Translations under genes and position numbers: made by a program
NCBI GenBank assembly: GCA_024280835.1
Contig: JAJRPJ010000017.1
Location: 44,287-108,286, forward strand
Reading direction: 5' to 3'
Length of the DNA: 64,000 nucleotides
Origin: Candidatus Zixiibacteriota bacterium
Lineage (GTDB): Bacteria; Zixibacteria; MSB-5A5; GN15; JACZUZ01
The notes under the pieces: model-generated
Database searches by the model: none
What the model was told of the DNA's origin: nothing
What the model saw: only the letters and a program-made list of their open reading frames with translations
Part shown: in pieces, positions 1 through 8,843 of the stretch
Numbering within the stretch: position 1 is the first letter of the stretch
How the letters are laid out: every line of letters begins with the position of its first letter

Positions 1-196
1 GTGAAGTTGTGTCTTGCCCAGCTTTGTGTTCGTCTAGGTTGACACCTGTCATGCCGAAGACAGTGAGTAAGAGTGGGCCGATCATCCAAATCATTAGCGC
101 TGATGAAGCAGAATATAGCGCAGCGGAAATCGAAGCGGTTAGAAGTCTGCCGCGATAGGGTTTGAGGAATGCGAATGTGCGCCAATAGATATTCAT
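1..196 (-). CDS. ABC transporter permease/ATPase (MsbA-like), N-terminal fragment
   Basis: Only the first 65 codons lie in the window; the gene runs off the left edge. Reading leftward from the ATG at 196 gives a cytosolic elbow (MNIYWRTFAFLKPYRGRL) followed by a hydrophobic stretch at about residues 17-47 containing IGPLLLTVFG. This arrangement is typical of the first membrane helix of type-IV (MsbA/lipid or drug) ABC exporters, in which membrane and ATPase domains are fused. No nucleotide-binding domain is visible, so the assignment rests on the N-terminal pattern alone. The gene follows the lipoprotein and site-2 protease genes on the same strand with a 39-bp gap, so the three may be one envelope-related transcription unit. 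I see no clear ribosome binding site. Confidence 0.6.
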   Translation of the reverse strand, partial: MNIYWRTFAFLKPYRGRLLTASISAALYSASSALMIWMIGPLLLTVFGMTGVNLDEHKAGQDTTS

Positions 197-235
197 AGTT
201 CGAACTATACTTTTGTGATTAGCATATTCTTGTGA

Positions 236-988
236 TTACCACTGTACAGGTACGGCTTCTGCTGGAATGTTCAGGACAAACTTTTGGGCTTTGATTTTCT
301 TTTGGCGTTTTAGGATACGACGTTTGCCGGTGACTTTTCCTTTGCCATCTTCTGGGATGTAGTTGAACTCTTTGAGGAAATACAACCTTCCCCAGAAAGG
401 TGAGTTTTCTTGTAGGTCGAATACAAGTTGGACTTTTGTTTCACATTCCCCGAGAGTCAAGATCGCTTCAATCTCCTTGTCGGTTTGTTTAGCGATTTGA
501 AGCGGGGGGTCTTCATCGCACGCAATAGAAAATGGGAACCTTCCAGAAAAGATAATTGGAATAATCTGTTGTAGGTCTCCCCCGCTAGCACAACCCGCTC
601 GTGTCATTTCATCGAGGGGACCTGAGAAGTATTCTTTTAGAGTTGGGAAATAAAATAGTGACGAGTCTGGGCGCCAGATGCCTTTGGCTACGCCTTTGCC
701 CAAGTAAGCGCGCGCGGTGAAGAGCGCAAGGGAATCGCTGATGTAGACATCTAGGCGAACTGAGCGGCGTTTGCCGTTTTCTTTGAATTTGACATCGAAG
801 AGGTAGGCATCGACGATTACTTTTGTATTGCCTCTCTTTGCCTCTTCTTGTATGGAAGCGCCGCTGGGACTACGACGACCGAAGATGCAGCTTTGTAGTG
901 TCAGAGACATTAGTGTCACCACTGACAGCAAAGTTAGAGTTCGCAGAGTTTGTGAGCTGGGTTTAGAGCTGTGTTTAGAGTAGGACAT
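236..988 (-). CDS. Hypothetical lipoprotein (LolB/DUF4292-like layout)
   Basis: A 250-residue protein with a long basic n-region, a hydrophobic core and a lipobox-like sequence LQSC placing the lipidated cysteine at residue 34, so it is predicted to be a membrane-anchored lipoprotein. The mature part is rich in beta-strand-like segments (VDAYLFDVKF, RLDVYISDSLALF, ARAYLG, LYFLKEFNY) and ends in AEAVPVQW. The pattern of an N-terminal strand series followed by a cargo-binding-like barrel resembles LolB/DUF4292 lipoproteins, but I cannot assign it firmly. Its start codon overlaps the end of the upstream site-2 protease gene by 14 bases, which indicates translational coupling. No catalytic motif is visible. 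Confidence 0.6.
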   Translation of the reverse strand: MSYSKHSSKPSSQTLRTLTLLSVVTLMSLTLQSCIFGRRSPSGASIQEEAKRGNTKVIVDAYLFDVKFKENGKRRSVRLDVYISDSLALFTARAYLGKGVAKGIWRPDSSLFYFPTLKEYFSGPLDEMTRAGCASGGDLQQIIPIIFSGRFPFSIACDEDPPLQIAKQTDKEIEAILTLGECETKVQLVFDLQENSPFWGRLYFLKEFNYIPEDGKGKVTGKRRILKRQKKIKAQKFVLNIPAEAVPVQW

Positions 989-1607
989 TTAGAATTGGCC
1001 TGAGTATTGGTCCGAGGATTGTGAAGATACCTGGGAAGCCGGGGATGAATCTTGGGATAACTATCAGGCCTATGAGAACCATTGGGGCTATGCGCTCAAA
1101 CTCCTGTAGTTTGGCTTCATACTCACGTGGCAAAACTGAGCGGAGCATGTGTGAGCCATCGAGTGGGAAAAGCGGTATCATATTGAATAGCGCGAGAACA
1201 ATGTTGATCTGGATGCCGAAGTAAAGTAGTGAATAGAAATATGTTTGTGGAGCTAGTGTGAGGGTGTTGAAGATTATGGACATGATTAGCGCTAGGCCGA
1301 TATTTGAAAGTGGTCCAGCGAAGGATATCCAGAAGTCGGCGACGCGGTAGTTGCGGACGTTCATTAGGTTGACGGGCACGGGTTTGGCCCAGCCAAAACT
1401 AAATTGGCTGAGGACCATGACGATTGTACCCATCATGTCCATGTGGACCAGAGGATTCAGTGTTAGTCGCCCAAGACGTGTGGCGGTATCATCGCCGAAT
1501 TTTAGAGCTGACCAAGCGTGAAAGAACTCATGCACCGATAGTGAAAAGATTATCATTGGGCCAGCTATTATTGCTCGACGTAAGAATTCGCTGTCAAAAT
1601 CAAACAC
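975..1607 (-). CDS. Site-2 protease family (M50) membrane metalloprotease
   Basis: A polytopic membrane zinc protease of 210 residues. The zinc ligands are visible: HEFFH (HExxH) at residues 26-30 in the first membrane helix, and the distal motif PLFPLDGS at about 145-152 with the third ligand Asp150, preceded by Asn142. This is the short M50 form (SpoIVFB/YwhC-like) without PDZ domain, at the usual family length. Such enzymes cut transmembrane substrates within the bilayer, but this subgroup has no well-defined substrate. I use the GTG at 1607 because AGAGGAT lies 8 bases upstream of it. The gene is first in a probable operon with the lipoprotein and ABC exporter genes. Confidence 0.9.
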   Translation of the reverse strand: MFDFDSEFLRRAIIAGPMIIFSLSVHEFFHAWSALKFGDDTATRLGRLTLNPLVHMDMMGTIVMVLSQFSFGWAKPVPVNLMNVRNYRVADFWISFAGPLSNIGLALIMSIIFNTLTLAPQTYFYSLLYFGIQINIVLALFNMIPLFPLDGSHMLRSVLPREYEAKLQEFERIAPMVLIGLIVIPRFIPGFPGIFTILGPILRPILNVLL

Positions 1608-1832
1608 GTTATATCCTCTACAATTTGGCAGTCACAACAAAACTATTCTCAAAAATACAGTCAATTTCGAAGACGCCCCGAATAGAGCCAATTGCCTTTT
1701 ATACTACAATCATCTCTAATCGGAGCGTATTCACATTACTCCAGTTCACGTCACTTCGAAATCACGGCCAAATTGGTAGCCCTGTCAAGTCTGAAAAACA
1801 GTCTCAAGAAAAACAATCTCAAAGACTATGAA

Positions 1833-3101
1833 TCAGGCGTAAATGCCACGTAATTCAAGAATCGCGACAACTCGTTTGATGGCTATCATATAGGCCGCCA
1901 AACGTAGCGAGACGTTTTCATCGTCAGCCATTTGCTGAACATCATCATAGGCCTCGACCATTTTGATTTCCAAGCGACGATTAACTTCGGCCTCTTCCCA
2001 GAAGTATCCCATTCTATCTTGCACCCATTCGAAGTAGGAAACAATCACACCGCCAGCATTGCAGAGAATGTCGGGGATGACTGTTATGCCTTTCTTATAC
2101 AAGATTGCGTCAGCTTCGGGTGTAATTGGGCCATTGGCCCCTTCACCAATAACTTTAGCGCGGACTTTTCGGACATTGGCCTTGGTGATTTGGTTCTCCA
2201 GCGCGGCTGGAATGAGAATGTCGACTTTGGCAAAAAGCACGTCTTCTGGTTTGCATTTTTTGGCGCCGCGGAAACCGACGACTTTTTTGCGTTTTTCGAC
2301 GTGCTTGAGGAGTTTTTGAATATCGATGCCATCTGGGTTGTGGATGGCGCCATATTGGTCGGAGACATAGGTGATAGTCGCACCTTCTGCGGCTAGGAGA
2401 TCAGCGGCTACGCTTCCGACATTGCCGAAACCTTGAACTGAGACTGTTGAATTGCTGATGTCCATGCCGAGTTTCTGGCAACATTCACGAACAGTGAACA
2501 TTACGCCGCGACCTGTGGCCTCTACTCTGCCAAGCGATCCGCCGATTTCGAGCGGCTTGCCTGTTACTACTGAGGATGAGGTGTAGCCTTTGTGCATGGA
2601 ATAGGTGTCCATAATCCAAGCCATGGTCTGCGAGTTTGTACCGACGTCAGGCGCAGGAATATCGACATTTGGTCCGAAAACATCGATTAGATCCGCTGTA
2701 TAGCGACGCGTTAGTCTCTCTAACTCTTTAATGGAAAGTTTGCGTGGATCGCAAATGATTCCGCCTTTACCACCGCCAAATGGGATTTTGGCCACGGAGC
2801 ATTTCCATGTCATCCATGAGGCTAGGGCTTGGACTTCATCGAGAGTCACACCTGGATGGTAGCGGATACCGCCTTTGGCGGGACCGCGAACGATGGAGTG
2901 TTGGACGCGATAACCAGTGAACATTTTGAATTCACCGTTGTCCATGCGCACGGGCAGTTTTACGATTGTTGAACGCCTTGGCTCTTTGATGTATTGCATC
3001 AGCGCTGGGTCGACGTTCATTTTTGAGGCGGCATTGTCCAAGAGTTTGAGGACATTGCCAAAGACTGAAATCGGAATTGTTCTTGACTTGATGTTTGCCA
3101 T
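1833..3101 (-). CDS. gdhA: Glutamate dehydrogenase (Glu/Leu/Phe/Val dehydrogenase family)
   Basis: Catalyses reversible oxidative deamination of glutamate to 2-oxoglutarate and ammonia with NAD(P). Visible landmarks in order are the substrate segment [10 protein letters not shown] (about 76-85), conserved lysines in [16 protein letters not shown] (K100, catalytic K105), [12 protein letters not shown] (about 149-160) and the Rossmann nucleotide loop GFGNVG (224-229). The length of 422 residues matches the hexameric short-chain class used by many anaerobes and archaea. Cofactor preference cannot be decided by eye. The start at 3101 gives the usual N-terminus but has no obvious Shine-Dalgarno sequence. 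The gene stands alone, with 731 bases between it and mpg holding no other gene except the 3-prime part of mpg itself. Confidence 0.95.
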   Translation of the reverse strand: MANIKSRTIPISVFGNVLKLLDNAASKMNVDPALMQYIKEPRRSTIVKLPVRMDNGEFKMFTGYRVQHSIVRGPAKGGIRYHPGVTLDEVQALASWMTWKCSVAKIPFGGGKGGIICDPRKLSIKELERLTRRYTADLIDVFGPNVDIPAPDVGTNSQTMAWIMDTYSMHKGYTSSSVVTGKPLEIGGSLGRVEATGRGVMFTVRECCQKLGMDISNSTVSVQGFGNVGSVAADLLAAEGATITYVSDQYGAIHNPDGIDIQKLLKHVEKRKKVVGFRGAKKCKPEDVLFAKVDILIPAALENQITKANVRKVRAKVIGEGANGPITPEADAILYKKGITVIPDILCNAGGVIVSYFEWVQDRMGYFWEEAEVNRRLEIKMVEAYDDVQQMADDENVSLRLAAYMIAIKRVVAILELRGIYA

Positions 3102-3280
3102 GTTTAAACCGTCAGATTGATTCTTGGTGATTAGAGTTTAGCGCAATCGTTCTTTTTTGTTTCTTCACGATTGCTCTGTTGACTGTTACTACGTTCTAAA
3201 ATGTTGTTACTAAATATTCTATTTGTTGTGATTTGAGATGATTGAGTTGGTGAGTATTTCTTGCTTTGATTGGTTACTTG

Positions 3281-3922
3281 TTATTTGCTTTTCTTTCCTG
3301 AAACGAAATCTGAATTCTCATCAAAGAAGCGCCATTTTCTTTCCTGCCCGACTGAAATGCCGATGCGGGAACTGGTTTCTATTCTCGCTCGGCCGAGGTT
3401 CTTTTCGCTACTTATACTTTGAAAACCTCTCGCATTTGGAACAACTTTGTCACCAGCAATGCGGTCGGCAACATACATAGGGCCGTTCACCAAATCAAGA
3501 CCATTTTGTCGCAGATCCAGCCCTAGCGCCAGTGATAGTTTTCCTGGTCCGTTGGTTTGATATGGCAGTCCTGTTTTGGGGTTGATTTCTAGTTTTCCCG
3601 CCAGTGGCTCTGCGGCTCTAATCAAGATTGCCGCAGGAAATCCTTGTGGCTCGGTTACTATATTAAGGCAATGGTACATGCCATAGATAAAATACATATA
3701 GGCGAATCCAGGGGGGCCGTACATCTGACTATTTCATGGAGTTCGACCTCGGGCGGCATGGCAGGCGGGGTCTTCCTCGCCGATATAGGCCTCGACTTCG
3801 ACGATGCGTAGGTGTTTTTCTTTGGCGCCTCTGGTATCTACTAATATTGCTCCGATTAACTCTCGGGCGACTTTTAGAGTTGGGCGAGAGTAGAATAACA
3901 GTGACAATCTGTTGAGTGGCAT
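3281..3922 (-). pseudogene. mpg: DNA-3-methyladenine glycosylase (AAG/MPG family) interrupted by one in-frame TGA
   Basis: Base-excision repair enzyme that removes alkylated purines. The first 62 codons carry the catalytic segment VEVEAYIG (E44, Y46) and the base-contacting histidine H55 in DPACHAARGRTP. The next codon, at 3736-3734, is TGA; then, in the same frame, translation resumes as NSQMYGPPGFAYMYFIYGMY and runs to the normal end with VTEPQGFPAAILIRAAEPL and TNGPGKLSLALGL. Family members usually have RGRTPRN at this point, so the lesion is most simply CGA to TGA. Without it the protein would be 213 residues, a normal bacterial length. It may be a pseudogene, a leaky stop or a sequence error. 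No frameshift is needed to restore it. Confidence 0.85.
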
Positions 3923-4225
3923 ATCTTTAGCCTAATGTAGAGCAACCATTACTGGAACATACTTGTTCCCCGACGCTGAAGCTATGGCCCTTGGTGGGCT
4001 GTGTCAATATACTCGATCTATTTGCGTGGTGTTACCGAGTATTCTGGAACTTATTCAATGAAGACTTGTTTTTGAAACTTTGGTATAACAACGTCGTTAA
4101 ACAATCCATAGGGGACAGCGTCATAGGCTCTAGAGGCCCACGGGCCAGACGGTGTTGAGAAATATATTAGAATTCAGACACATCGCTATTAGGGAAATTG
4201 GCAAAATTTCCAGAAGGATTACATT
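3923..4225. other. Intergenic gap upstream of the CBM9-like gene
   Basis: About 300 bases between the divergent mpg and CBM9-like/beta-barrel genes. It should hold both promoters, but I see no convincing -35/-10 pair, RNA gene or repeat. Confidence 0.4.
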
Positions 4226-6976
4226 TTGAGCTATTGCTATAATCAGGTGGATTTTCTTAAGGCTACAGTCATAACTTTGCGCGCTAAGTTTTGCTTGCTC
4301 CTATTGGGCGCGGTATCGGTTTTCCTAGTCTCCCCTGCGGCGGCGCAAATGGGGCGTAATGTTGACCGCAAGCAAGTTTCGGCTGTTGGAATTGAGAGTG
4401 GCTCTATCAAACTTGATGGCGTTTTGGATGATGCGATTTGGAGCAAGGCGGCATTTGTTTCTGACTTTATGCAGAAAGAGCCAAACGAGGGTACTGCGCC
4501 TAGTGATAGGATGCGGATTGCTGTCGTTTATGATGGTGGGGCTTTGTACATTGGCGCCGAATTGTTTGTGGAGGATGGGCGTGATTTTCCACTGTATTTG
4601 GGTCGTCGCGATTCTCAAGGACCGACTGAGCAATTGATTGTTGCTCTGGATACATATTTGGATCATCGAACGGCCTATGTTTTTGGGGTGAATGCCGCTG
4701 GTGTGCGTTTTGACCGCTTTCATGGATCCGATAATCAAGGTGATAGGGATTTTTCGTTCAATCCAGTTTGGGAGGCAAAGACCAAGATTACGGCGAAGGG
4801 CTGGAGCGTTGAAATGCGAATTCCGTTTTCGCAATTGCGGTTTACTTCGAAGGATGAACAGGTTTGGGGAATCAATTTTAATCGCTGGATCCCTTCGCTC
4901 AATGAGGATGTTTTTTGGGTGTTTGTTCCACGGCAAGAAACAGGTTATTCGTCTTGGTTTGGTGAATTGCGCGGTATTTCCGCAATTGAGCCTTCTCGCC
5001 GAATTGAGCTGACACCTTATGCAGCTAGCAATGGCAGTGTCACTGATCTGAATGCTGATGGTGATCCATTTGATGATGGTAGCGAATTGAGTTCGCGACT
5101 GGGTGGAACACTCAAGATGGGATTGGGTCCAAATCTGACATTTGAAGCGACTGCCAATCCTGACTTTGGACAAGTCGAGGCTGATCCCGCAGAAGTTAAT
5201 TTGAGCGCATTTGAGACTTTCTTTCCTGAGCGTCGCGACTTCTTTACTGAAGGCAGTCAGTTATTTAACGCCGAAGGAGGACGCTATTTTTATTCACGTC
5301 GCATTGGAGCTAATCCACATGGGTCGGCTGAAGGCGAGTTCGTTGACCGTCCTCGAAACACAACCATCTTGGGCGCAAGTAAGTTGACTGGTCGTCTGCA
5401 GTCGGGACTGTCGATTGGTGTTCTTGCGGCTGTTACGAGTCGAGAAGTGGCCTCGGGATTTACTCCTGCATTCGATACAATTTCTGCGCAGAACTTTGAA
5501 ACTGAGATTGAACCTAGGAGTTTTTATGGTGTGACTCGTCTTCAGCAGGAATTCGGGAAAGACGGTTCAACTGCTGGAGTAATTTTGACTACCGTCCAGC
5601 GAGATATTGATGAATCCAGCCCGTTACGTTCTAGATTGCGAACTGGGGCCTATAGCGGAGCGGCCGATTGGAATCTTCGTTTTTCGGGAGGTAAGTATGA
5701 TTTGATTGGAAACGTCGGATTCAGTAATGTTCGAGGTGATACATCAGTTATTCGGCGCACTCAGGAGTCTAGCGCGCGGTATTATCAACGTCCCGATGCA
5801 GATTATGTAAGTGTCGATCCGACTCGCACTTCATTGGGTGGCTATCGTTATGGTTTGCGCGGCGGTAAACGTAGTGGCAAGCATTGGTTGTGGGGCGGCG
5901 GATTTAATGTCGAGTCGCCGGGGTTTGAGTTGAACGACGCGGGGATTCTTAATTCGGCTGATGGGATTTCGTTTTGGAATAATGTTGGATATCGCGAAAC
6001 TAGCCCAGGAAAAATATTTAGAAATTACTCTATTTTCTTGAGTTCATTCCAAAGTTGGAACAATGGTTATGAAAGACAATGGGCCAGCGCGGATATTAGA
6101 ATCAATGTGCAGTGGAATAACTTTTGGAATTCATGGATGGGGTTTGAGCCAAATATTCGGTTTAAGAACCATTCACGGACTCGTGGTGGCCCATTGATGG
6201 GCTTTGAATCGGGTTGGAATTTTTGGACTGGATTTTCTAATAATTTCTCTGCCTCTACTCGCTTTGGTCTGAACGGGAATTATGCGGTTGATGAATTGGG
6301 TGGATTCAATTATGGAATCAACGGAAACATATCGACACGAATTGGCTCGGGGCTTGAACTTAGTTTGCGTCCGAGGTACAGACGCGAAGATCAGCCTCGG
6401 CAGTATGTGACGACTTTGACTGGGTTGGATACAACTGACGCTGGCGCTCTGCTGCATAATCATGCAGCTGGTGGCTCGGCCACTTTTGGTTCGCGCTATG
6501 TTTTTTCGCGGATTGCTCGTGATCAATTGTCGATGCAGATTCGGGCAAACTATTTCTTCACGCCTGATTTGAGTCTTGAGGTTTATGCGGAACCGTTTAT
6601 TGCCAATGGCCGGTATTATCAGCATGGTCAACTTAGTGGACCTGGTGAGCTGGGCTTAGAGACGGTTGCTCCTGATGGTTCGAAGATTGAGAGTAATGAG
6701 GACGGAACATTTACTCTTACTAATCCAGACGGGACAGTGAGTACAGTAAATTCATCGCGAAGCAATTTTAGTTCGTTACAGTTTAGTAGTAATATGGTCT
6801 TGCGCTGGGAGTTTATTCGTGGTAGCACGCTATTCTTGGTATGGCAACGGAGTATTTTCAATGATGGCGAGAGACCTGGAAAGCGGACTCGTGTTGGTGA
6901 GATATTTGATACGTTTAGCGGTGATGGTAGTGATTTTTTTGCGCTGAAGATTAGTTATTGGATACCTGTGTCATGA
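4226..6976 (+). CDS. CBM9-like / DUF5916 exported beta-barrel protein
   Basis: A 916-residue exported protein. After a signal peptide ending near VSPAAAQ (about residue 41) comes a CBM9/DOMON-like carbohydrate-binding region (about 55-240), recognisable by IKLDGVLDDAIWSKA, YDGGALYIGAELF and the WSVEMRIPFSQL strand. The remainder (about 270-916) is a series of amphipathic strands with NPDFGQVEADPAEVNLSAFE and FFPERRDFFTEGSQLF, a signature of DUF5916 proteins, and it ends on an aromatic strand as outer-membrane barrels do. The function of the family is not established; surface glycan binding or hydrolysis is suspected. I accept the TTG at 4226 because AGAAGGA precedes it by 7 bases and there is no ATG before the signal peptide. 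It is monocistronic. Confidence 0.8.
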   Translation: MSYCYNQVDFLKATVITLRAKFCLLLLGAVSVFLVSPAAAQMGRNVDRKQVSAVGIESGSIKLDGVLDDAIWSKAAFVSDFMQKEPNEGTAPSDRMRIAVVYDGGALYIGAELFVEDGRDFPLYLGRRDSQGPTEQLIVALDTYLDHRTAYVFGVNAAGVRFDRFHGSDNQGDRDFSFNPVWEAKTKITAKGWSVEMRIPFSQLRFTSKDEQVWGINFNRWIPSLNEDVFWVFVPRQETGYSSWFGELRGISAIEPSRRIELTPYAASNGSVTDLNADGDPFDDGSELSSRLGGTLKMGLGPNLTFEATANPDFGQVEADPAEVNLSAFETFFPERRDFFTEGSQLFNAEGGRYFYSRRIGANPHGSAEGEFVDRPRNTTILGASKLTGRLQSGLSIGVLAAVTSREVASGFTPAFDTISAQNFETEIEPRSFYGVTRLQQEFGKDGSTAGVILTTVQRDIDESSPLRSRLRTGAYSGAADWNLRFSGGKYDLIGNVGFSNVRGDTSVIRRTQESSARYYQRPDADYVSVDPTRTSLGGYRYGLRGGKRSGKHWLWGGGFNVESPGFELNDAGILNSADGISFWNNVGYRETSPGKIFRNYSIFLSSFQSWNNGYERQWASADIRINVQWNNFWNSWMGFEPNIRFKNHSRTRGGPLMGFESGWNFWTGFSNNFSASTRFGLNGNYAVDELGGFNYGINGNISTRIGSGLELSLRPRYRREDQPRQYVTTLTGLDTTDAGALLHNHAAGGSATFGSRYVFSRIARDQLSMQIRANYFFTPDLSLEVYAEPFIANGRYYQHGQLSGPGELGLETVAPDGSKIESNEDGTFTLTNPDGTVSTVNSSRSNFSSLQFSSNMVLRWEFIRGSTLFLVWQRSIFNDGERPGKRTRVGEIFDTFSGDGSDFFALKISYWIPVS

Positions 6977-7077
6977 TTGGGGTAATTTATGTGTCTAGAC
7001 ATCCTTGGGGTGGGGATGGATTGTCCGCGGCGGACGAGTGATTCTCGCATTGCATGAGTGGTGAGTCTAACTGAAGG

Positions 7078-7947
7078 CTAGCCGCCGATTTCCGAGAAGT
7101 TTCGGGAGGTGAACATTATCTCTCCTGACACTACGTCAACATAGAGAGTCCACTTACTGGAATTACCCATTTCGCCACAGCGGTCAACGTCGATTTTCCA
7201 AGTAACGTAAAGCTCAATGCCCTGTGCTGTCTGGAAAGGAAAAACCACTTTTTCGAATTCTATTGATGAATTTGAATCTGTAGGGTTAGCGCAAAACGAA
7301 TCATCGTCAATTATGAACTCTCGCTGTATTCCGCCCAAATCATTCCAAGTAATCTTGTGGTCAATCAGACCTTCTTTGATATCATCTGGTTTAGTTTTGG
7401 TCAGCGGGATGATGACATCAGGGTAATGATTGCCACGAACGTAGATGGGGCCGAGAGAATCAACTGTCACTTGTATGGCTGAATGATAGACTCGGAGTCC
7501 TTCAAGTATCTGGGCCCCGAAGGTAATACTCAAGTCTTTCAAGTCACCATTGTCGAAGCGTTTTACTCGCATCGATATTACTTCGAGATTGCTGATATCA
7601 CCAACACCAGTAAATTGACTATTCTTTGTTAAAAAATCTCTGGCTTCATCTGAGACGATGTCAGATTTGAAGTCGGCGCTTACTCCTCTTCCCTGAGCCA
7701 AACAAGGTGTAGTTCCAATAAACCCAAACGCATTGAGCCCACTGCAAACATCAGGGTTAGAGGCAAGAAACACGTCCTTCAGCGCCGTCAAACTGTCCTG
7801 TGCTAATGGAGCGTAGGTGAACGGGTATGTTTGCTTAGTCGGCAAAGGATTTTGCGAATTTGTTGGAGAATTGCCAGAGCATGAAACTGCGAAGACAGCT
7901 ATTGCAATGGTTAAGTATCCGACTTTGGTAGCGTTTGTGGATTTCAT
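7078..7947 (-). CDS. Lipoprotein with peptidase-propeptide-like (FTP/PepSY-like) body
   Basis: A 289-residue lipoprotein; the signal sequence ends in FAVSC, placing the lipidated cysteine at residue 23, and is followed by a Ser/Asn/Pro-rich linker. The central part contains LRVYHSAIQVTVDSLGPIYV and a later NHYPDVIIPLTKTK segment. This resembles the FTP/PepSY inhibitory propeptides of M4 and M36 metalloproteases, where a G-x-x-V-x-x-A-x-I-x-V pattern recurs, but no protease domain follows. It could be a stand-alone inhibitor or folding factor; this is tentative. Three cysteines in the mature part could form disulfides. GGGAAG upstream of the ATG supports the start. The gene is convergent with the CBM9-like gene. 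Confidence 0.6.
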   Translation of the reverse strand: MKSTNATKVGYLTIAIAVFAVSCSGNSPTNSQNPLPTKQTYPFTYAPLAQDSLTALKDVFLASNPDVCSGLNAFGFIGTTPCLAQGRGVSADFKSDIVSDEARDFLTKNSQFTGVGDISNLEVISMRVKRFDNGDLKDLSITFGAQILEGLRVYHSAIQVTVDSLGPIYVRGNHYPDVIIPLTKTKPDDIKEGLIDHKITWNDLGGIQREFIIDDDSFCANPTDSNSSIEFEKVVFPFQTAQGIELYVTWKIDVDRCGEMGNSSKWTLYVDVVSGEIMFTSRNFSEIGG

Positions 7948-8179
7948 GAATCTTCCCTCCGAGGGTCGTTATCAATTCACTGATATATCTAATCGATTAT
8001 ACACATTATGTTGCAATAACGGGGAAAGAAAGAATACATGTCTTCTGACTGCAAACCTGGCGGTTAGAAACAACGTTACTAATTGTAATCTATCGGAGCT
8101 CGACTAATCTGTCAAGGGGAAAGTTGGTAGCTTTGGCTGTTGAGGGTTTGTAATAACTGCAATAAATGACTGCGTGGAG

Positions 8180-8836
8180 CTATTTATTGACTGATTGTAA
8201 TTCTAGGAGGAAGGGGTTGGTGGCTCTTTCTCGGCCGACTGTGGTGGCGGAGCCGTGGCCTGTGTAGAGAAAGATTTCGTCGTCGAGAGTTAGGATTTTG
8301 TTGGTGAGAGTTTGCATCATGACGTTATGGTCACAGCCAGGTAAGTCTGTGCGGCCGATTGAGCCCATGAAAACGACGTCACCTGAGAACATGGTCTTGT
8401 CATGGAGATAGCAAATTGACGCAGGTGAATGGCCAGGAGTTAGGAGGATTCTGAAAGTGAAACCAGCGACTTCTAACGTGTCACCATCTTTGAGAAGATG
8501 GTCGGCTGGTGGTGAAGTGACGTTCAATCCGAAAGCCGCAGATAGGTTTTTGGTGGGATCGGTGAGCATGTCTTGCTCTCCCTCGCCGATGTAGATCGGG
8601 ATATCGAATGCGTTTTTGATATCACGCACGGCGCCGATATGGTCTGAGTGACCATGTGTTAGGAGGATGGCTTCGAGTTTGATACCGAGTTTTTCGATAC
8701 GGCTCAGTAGCCTTGGGCCTTCGGCGCCAGGATCTACAATGACACCGCGCATGGTTTCGGCGTCCCAGACTAGGAAGGTGTTTTCTTGATAGTCTGAGAC
8801 AACTAGTGATTCGACTTGCATATCTACTTGTGACAT
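8180..8836 (-). CDS. Metallo-beta-lactamase-fold hydrolase (glyoxalase II-like)
   Basis: A cytosolic binuclear metal hydrolase of 218 residues. All ligand motifs are present: HGHSDH at 61-66, His136 in LLTPGHSPAS, Asp153 in MFSGDVVF and His194 in YTGHGSAT. The PGHSPASICYL and SGDVVF spacing matches the short YcbL/glyoxalase II-like group, which hydrolyses thioesters such as S-lactoylglutathione or other small substrates. There is no C-terminal substrate-binding domain of true GloB, so the substrate is uncertain. The gene begins 7 bases after the TolB-like propeller gene and is likely co-transcribed with it. Confidence 0.9.
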   Translation of the reverse strand: MSQVDMQVESLVVSDYQENTFLVWDAETMRGVIVDPGAEGPRLLSRIEKLGIKLEAILLTHGHSDHIGAVRDIKNAFDIPIYIGEGEQDMLTDPTKNLSAAFGLNVTSPPADHLLKDGDTLEVAGFTFRILLTPGHSPASICYLHDKTMFSGDVVFMGSIGRTDLPGCDHNVMMQTLTNKILTLDDEIFLYTGHGSATTVGRERATNPFLLELQSVNK

Positions 8837-8843
8837 CTACGCT

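Noticed and set aside
3734..3736. UGA as selenocysteine or reassigned sense codon in mpg (and motA)
   Set aside because: Homologues have non-cysteine residues here, no SECIS-like element is apparent, and TGA is used as a normal stop by several intact genes in the window.
4325..5173. Long antisense open frame within the CBM9-like gene
   Set aside because: Composition follows the codon pattern of the sense gene and it has no recognisable motif or start signal; it is a shadow.
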